A stretch of 9,534 nucleotides of DNA from Spirochaetaceae bacterium (GTDB taxonomy: Bacteria; Spirochaetota; Spirochaetia; Treponematales; Breznakiellaceae). Positions within the stretch are counted from its first letter, which is position 1. The number at the start of each line of letters is the position of its first letter. Below, in pieces: positions 6,310 through 9,534 of this stretch. A program made the translations under genes and the position numbers. The stretch spans positions 1-9,534 of the forward strand of contig JAITAE010000283.1 in assembly GCA_031284295.1 (NCBI GenBank), in the 5' to 3' direction. The notes beneath the pieces were generated by a model. That model did not search any database. It was given only the letters and a program-made list of their open reading frames with translations, and was not told where the DNA came from.

Positions 6310-7968
6310 TCAGCCGCCACGCTCCAGTAGTAAAGTTATCGTGGTAGTGTCGCATATTTCAGGCGGACCGAAGTACTGTATGGCCCCCGGATACTTGAAG
6401 CAGGTTTTGAGCGCCAGTTCGTCCCGTAGCGCGGCGAAAGCCCTGAACGGCGCGCCGTTCAGATCGACCAGCGCCTTCTTGATGACCGGCTTCCTTTTAC
6501 CCTTGCGCTGTTCCATGTTCATCAGCATCGTGATCGGGATGCCACCGGCCACCCACTCCCGGGCGGGCGCGCTAAGGTTGCAAATACTGGAGATATAGCC
6601 TGTAAGCCCGAACGCAATCAAAAAGAAGGCGCTAAACCCGAGGCTGTAGCAGTAATCCGCGTCAAAATTGCTTGGAAAAGCGGAGCGCCCCTCGTACCCA
6701 AAGAAATGCCCTATCGCGGCAAACTTTCCGTTGTAAGCGCCCGAAACTTTCATCGAAATAAGCTTCTTTTCCGTAAGATGCATCAGCAATTTTTCAGTCT
6801 CTATGCGTGAAACCTGCACATTGCCGTGAGGATCGCGGTCAAGCAGCAGTTGTTTCGCGATTTCCTCAGGAAAACTTTCAAAAAGTACGAGGGAAGGACG
6901 TGAAAGCTTCTTTTCCAGCCACGCGCAGTGGGCCTGAAATGACCTGATCCCCTCAAACTCACTTTTATAATGCGCCATGATGTCGTTCAACTCGGAAATC
7001 AAGGTCTTTACTTCGGGAATAAATTCGACAAGCCCCTCCGGTATCAGGATTACACCGAAATTTTCATTGTTTTCCGCCCTTTTTATCACGGCGCCGCATA
7101 TTTGCTCTACAAGCTGGGACAGGGACAGACCCTTTGCCTCTATTTCTTCCGAGATAAAGCAGATATTCGGGTGAGTTTGCAGCGCCGCCTCGAGCGCTAT
7201 GTGGCTCGCGGCCCGCCCCATCAGCTTGATGAAATGCCAGTACTTCTTTGCGCTGTTCGCGTCCCGCGCTATGTTGCCAATCAGTTCGCCGTATGTTTTC
7301 ACCGCCGTATCAAAGCCAAATGATGCCTCAATATACTGATGCTTTAAATCGCCGTCTATCGTTTTGGGACAACCTATAACCTGTACGCCGCTGCCCTTGT
7401 CGATAAAGTATTCCGCCAGTAGCGCGGCGTTAGTGTTGCTGTCATCACCGCCGATTATCACAACAGCGTTCAGCTTGAGCCTTTGGGCAGTTTCCAGCGA
7501 GGCGGCAAACTGTTCAGGCGTCTCAATCTTGGTCCGCCCCGATCCTATCATGTCGAAACCGCCGGTGTTCCGGTACTGATCCACCAAGGCCGCGGTAATA
7601 TCGATGTATTTACCTTCGATGAGCCCGGAAGGGCCGCCTAAAAACCCGTACAGTTTCGACGCGGGATTTCCCTTTTTAAGCCCGTCAAACAGTCCGGCAA
7701 TGACATTATGCCCTCCGGGCGCCTGTCCGCCGGAAAGTATCACGCCTACATTCAGAACGCCGCCTGCTTTTTCGTTCCGTCCCTTCACAAAACGCACGGG
7801 CGGCTTGCCGTAACTGTGCTTAAACAGCGCGCAAAGTTCCTCATGATCCGAAACCGCCCTCGTTCCATGACCTGTTTCCACAAATACATCCGCCGCCGGC
7901 TCCCTCAAAATCTCAGGCAGCTTAGGTTGATACCCATACCGGGCCCTATGAAGACTGGAAAGTTCCAC
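6310..7968 (-). CDS. pfp: Pyrophosphate-fructose 6-phosphate 1-phosphotransferase, long form
   Basis: Reversible phosphorylation of fructose 6-phosphate using PPi instead of ATP, giving glycolysis a cheap, two-way step. At 552 residues it belongs to the long PFP clade found in spirochaetes, some other bacteria and plants. Motifs in order: GGQAPGGHN (80-88), GGDDSNTN (173-180), PKTIDGD (201-207), MGR (250-252) and PEG (310-312). The second Asp in GGDD and the Lys in PKTIDGD are the residues that mark PPi-dependent rather than ATP-dependent enzymes. The start is GTG at 7968-7966, preceded by AAGGGG (7980-7975) at six bases. It is the first gene of a probable two-gene unit with the radical SAM gene. 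Confidence 0.95.
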   Translation of the reverse strand: MELSSLHRARYGYQPKLPEILREPAADVFVETGHGTRAVSDHEELCALFKHSYGKPPVRFVKGRNEKAGGVLNVGVILSGGQAPGGHNVIAGLFDGLKKGNPASKLYGFLGGPSGLIEGKYIDITAALVDQYRNTGGFDMIGSGRTKIETPEQFAASLETAQRLKLNAVVIIGGDDSNTNAALLAEYFIDKGSGVQVIGCPKTIDGDLKHQYIEASFGFDTAVKTYGELIGNIARDANSAKKYWHFIKLMGRAASHIALEAALQTHPNICFISEEIEAKGLSLSQLVEQICGAVIKRAENNENFGVILIPEGLVEFIPEVKTLISELNDIMAHYKSEFEGIRSFQAHCAWLEKKLSRPSLVLFESFPEEIAKQLLLDRDPHGNVQVSRIETEKLLMHLTEKKLISMKVSGAYNGKFAAIGHFFGYEGRSAFPSNFDADYCYSLGFSAFFLIAFGLTGYISSICNLSAPAREWVAGGIPITMLMNMEQRKGKRKPVIKKALVDLNGAPFRAFAALRDELALKTCFKYPGAIQYFGPPEICDTTTITLLLERGG

Positions 7969-7991
7969 AAAACACCCCTTATCTCAAGATA

Positions 7992-8020
7992 AATATAAAT
8001 TATCATACTTTTCACCCCAA
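7992..8020 (-). promoter_or_regulatory. Candidate promoter of pfp
   Basis: On the minus strand TTGGGG (8020-8015) and TATATT (7997-7992) are 17 bases apart. GATAAT (8004-7999) is an alternative -10 box. The -35 match is poor, so the exact boxes are uncertain, but this AT-rich stretch just before the ribosome-binding site is the natural promoter region. Confidence 0.4.
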
Positions 8021-8045
8021 TGTAAGGCCGGCAGGCCCAGGCTGC

Positions 8046-8160
8046 TTTTAAATACGCTGGCGGATTCGTTGTTTCCGTGAATTTGGCTGGGAGTGTACTT
8101 TGCGCATAAAGCCTACAAGTGCAACAAGAGGCCCCGCCAGCGGGATTTTATATACGCTGG
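8046..8160. repeat. 15-bp direct repeat, 100 bp apart
   Basis: TTTTAAATACGCTGG (8046-8060) and TTTTATATACGCTGG (8146-8160) differ at one base. CCAGCG (8137-8142) also forms an inverted repeat with the second copy's CGCTGG. The stretch between pfp and element B (8021-8187) holds no gene that I can see, so these may be remnants of degraded repeats. Confidence 0.45.
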
Positions 8161-8189
8161 TAGAGTGGTATTGTCCCTGCTATCTCATA

Positions 8190-8541
8190 GGGCAACACTA
8201 ATTATTAAAAAGGGGGGCGCTGTTTTCCACGCCGTCACCGGCACATAGCCGCATCATCGCCGCGCCCCCAGCCCGATAACGGCGCGCGAAACATTGAGCG
8301 CGTTTAGGCAAAAAATGCCGCAGGCTGTGGCGCGGGACCAGGCCGCTGTTTAGAATAAGTTTTAGCGCCGCCCGATAAAGCGCGCGAAACATTGAGCGCG
8401 TTTAGACGAAAACGCCGCAGGCTGTGGCGCTGGACCAGGCCGCTGTTTAGAATAAGTTTTTAGCGCCCAGCGCTCCATCCCGCGCAAGCGCGGTATTCCG
8501 CTACCCCCCCAATCCGCCGCCCTATTTAATCAGCGCTTCCC
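8190..8541. mobile_element. MITE-like element B (352 bp) with terminal inverted repeats and TA flanks
   Basis: The left end GGGCAACACTAATT (8190-8203) and the right end (8528-8541, reverse complement GGGAAGCGCTGATT) match the ends of element A at 12 and 13 of 14 positions. TA flanks both ends (8188-8189 and 8542-8543). Each element has one GGGCAAC-type and one GGGAAGC-type end, and B is in the opposite orientation to A. The inside is non-coding and dominated by a 99-bp tandem duplication. Confidence 0.55.
8271..8467. repeat. Tandem duplication of a 99-bp unit
   Basis: Unit 1 (8271-8369) and unit 2 (8370-8467) both run from GCCCGATAA to TTTTAGCGCC and are nearly identical, differing by a few substitutions and small indels. 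Each contains CGCGC..GCGCG arms around AAACATTGA-like sequence. The copy count may vary between strains. Confidence 0.8.
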
Positions 8542-8587
8542 TAGCATCCTGACATCATTCAAACTGTTGATTTAATTTTGGAATTTG

Positions 8588-8652
8588 GCCCGCATCGCCG
8601 CTTCGCGGCGACCGGGCTATCCGCTATAATAACGCCGCCCGGCGGCGTTATT
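8588..8652. repeat. Two GC-rich palindromes
   Basis: GCCCG..CGGGC (8588-8592 and 8613-8617) encloses a perfect CGCCGC-TTC-GCGGCG hairpin. Ten bases on, AATAACGCCGCC (8628-8639) is perfectly inverted at 8641-8652 around a single C. Neither has a T-tract. The surrounding 8544-8803 shows no convincing gene. Confidence 0.6.
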
Positions 8653-8803
8653 CCGCTTCTATCCCTTGCGCAGATATTTGTGTCCTGAATAGGATCTCCA
8701 CACGAGAAAACCGGTATATACAATCGTGTCGGGATACTAACAGCCTGTTGCGCTTTTCTCTTGGGGATCGCCAAAGAAAAATATAAACCGGTACAATCAC
8801 AAC

Positions 8804-9063
8804 ATGAGCGCGCGATTTGTCAATTTACCCCCCCCCCCCCCTGTTGTTTCCGGAGAATTTTCGGGAATGGATAGCCGGGGTACCATCCGGTTAATTTTAT
8901 CGTTGAGGCTATCGAGCAGCTGGATGTCAGAGCATTCAAAGCGAACGAGCGGGGAAGCGGAAGCGAACATTATCCGTCTGAGATGATGAATATATACAAG
9001 AAGGGGAAAGAGACAGTAGAACCGGTGTTCGGGATAATGAGCCTCCGCACGGCAAGCGGATAA
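8804..9063 (+). pseudogene. IS1182-type transposase remnant, frameshifted and internally deleted
   Basis: The fragment begins ATG with MSARFVN, typical of the N-terminus of IS1182-like transposases, then runs into 14 consecutive C (8828-8841). After the tract LLFPENFREWI continues in another frame. An extra base near 8874 shifts it again to PGYHPVNFIVEAIEQLD and VRAFKANERGSGSEHYPSEMM. The sequence then jumps at about 8987 to NIYKKGKETVEPVFGIM, which corresponds to the C-terminal TVEPVFG block, and ends in TAA at 9061-9063. The entire catalytic middle is missing. Three frames and a large deletion make it clearly non-functional. Confidence 0.7.
8828..8841 (+). repeat. Homopolymer of 14 C
   Basis: This mononucleotide tract is inside the first codons of the dead IS1182-type transposase. 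Such tracts slip in replication and can phase-vary genes, but here the downstream frame is already broken, so no switching role is likely. Its length is also prone to sequencing error. Confidence 0.8.
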
Positions 9064-9247
9064 GCGCGTAGGCGTTTATCTTGAGGTTTGAGACACACTG
9101 AAAAACAGCTTAGACGCTGTTTTGTGGCAGGGTATTAAAACGTATAGGCTTCGCCTAATAAGTAAAAGTTTTATACGTGTAACCTAAAGTTTCTTAAACA
9201 TTTGTGTACGGCCTACAGATAAACATTTAAATTTTCCGCGAACTCTT
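9064..9247. other. Gene-free stretch
   Basis: No gene is visible. Small structures include AAACAGC/GCTGTTT (near 9104-9121) and an ACGTATA..TATACGT pair enclosing a TAGGC-TTC-GCCTA hairpin (near 9140-9178). TAAACATTT occurs twice (near 9195 and 9221). Confidence 0.3.
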
Positions 9248-9310
9248 TAAGGAACTGTACAGAAATAGCATGACCGTTTGGTCATGCTATTTCATTATTG
9301 CATAATAATT
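9248..9310 (+). repeat. Two-hairpin repeat, copy 2
   Basis: TAAGGAACTGTA (9248-9259), identical to 295-306, is followed by a perfect 14-bp hairpin (arms 9262-9275 and 9280-9293, loop GTTT) and then a short AT hairpin ATTAT-TGC-ATAAT (9294-9306). The layout matches copy 1, but the arm sequences differ and still pair. Bases 9311-9421 downstream hold no gene; an ATATAGT/ACTATAT hairpin (9375-9394) lies past the NUDIX stop. Confidence 0.6.
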
Positions 9311-9421
9311 ACACGCTCTCTGAATTCCACATCGTATGCTATGTGTCATGGTATAGTAAATATTGTAGGTATTTATATAGTGGGACTACTATATGGTTAA
9401 GTAGATGGCAAAACAAAGCGG

Positions 9422-9534
9422 CTACCGCATACGCCATTGTTCAATTATGAAACGGGATATGGAGCCGTGGGCGGGAAGCTCTGGCAGCCTGTCGCGGCTA
9501 AACCAGTGCGCGTCCTCGATCTCTACCCCGTCGC
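9422..9534 (-). CDS. nudC: NUDIX hydrolase, NudC-like (NAD+ diphosphatase), C-terminal part only
   Basis: From the right edge, the minus strand reads DGVEIEDAHWFSRDRLPELP and then HGSISRFIIEQWRMR to a TAG at 9424-9422. The E-I-x-D-A-x-W-F block followed by LP.LP and GSIS..II..W is the typical end of NADH pyrophosphatase (NudC), where these residues help to form the nucleotide pocket. NudC hydrolyses NAD(H) or removes NAD caps from RNA. The NUDIX box and zinc site lie outside the window, so function and integrity cannot be confirmed. No strong terminator follows. Confidence 0.7.
   Translation of the reverse strand, partial: DGVEIEDAHWFSRDRLPELPAHGSISRFIIEQWRMR

Noticed and set aside
8198..8392. 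64-codon minus-strand ORF in element B
   Set aside because: It runs through the 99-bp tandem duplication and has no known motif or ribosome-binding site.
8559..8774. 71-codon minus-strand ORF
   Set aside because: It crosses two large GC-rich palindromes and shows no recognisable domain.
1..9534. CRISPR array, tRNA or rRNA genes, or a new defence system
   Set aside because: No regularly spaced repeat-spacer pattern, cloverleaf or rRNA sequence was seen, and the intact genes are metabolic or solitary. The repeats are few and of unequal spacing.

Overview
The window looks like a spirochaete chromosome segment, most likely a gut Treponema or a close relative. This is inferred from gene content (a long-form PPi-dependent phosphofructokinase and a short ProB without a PUA domain) and from the density of short hairpin repeats and dead insertion sequences. 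No rRNA or other taxonomic marker is present, so the assignment is moderate at best.

Layout. Bases 1-688 hold no confident complete gene. They contain a possible CDS tail at the left edge, a 176-bp MITE-like element built from stacked hairpins (119-294), a two-hairpin repeat (295-348), a three-way-junction fold (581-629) and a further hairpin (642-673). Next is an AT-rich CPBP intramembrane protease gene on the minus strand (689-1453) with its own promoter. Bases 1454-2111 are non-coding apart from the C-terminal relic of an IS5-type transposase (1880-2047) that ends next to the proA promoter. The plus-strand operon proA-proB-proC (2121-5043) follows, with 4-base stop/start overlaps. A broken IS30-like transposase lies at 5185-5360.

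On the minus strand, pfp (7968-6310) and a radical SAM protein gene (6285-5452) form a probable two-gene operon. Bases 7981-8803 are non-coding: a 15-bp direct repeat, a second TA-flanked MITE-like element (8190-8541) carrying a 99-bp tandem duplication, and GC-rich palindromes. A broken IS1182-type transposase with a 14-C homopolymer lies at 8804-9063. A second copy of the two-hairpin repeat is at 9248-9310. The window ends in the C-terminus of a minus-strand NUDIX hydrolase resembling NudC (9422-9534).

How the genes work together. ProB phosphorylates glutamate, ProA reduces glutamyl-5-phosphate to the semialdehyde, and ProC reduces the cyclised pyrroline-5-carboxylate to proline, so the operon encodes the whole route. 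Pfp gives reversible PPi-driven glycolytic flux. The radical SAM and CPBP proteins have no assignable substrate. I found no clear new defence or metabolic system. The most interesting material is the family of small structured repeats and the near-leaderless arrangement of proA.
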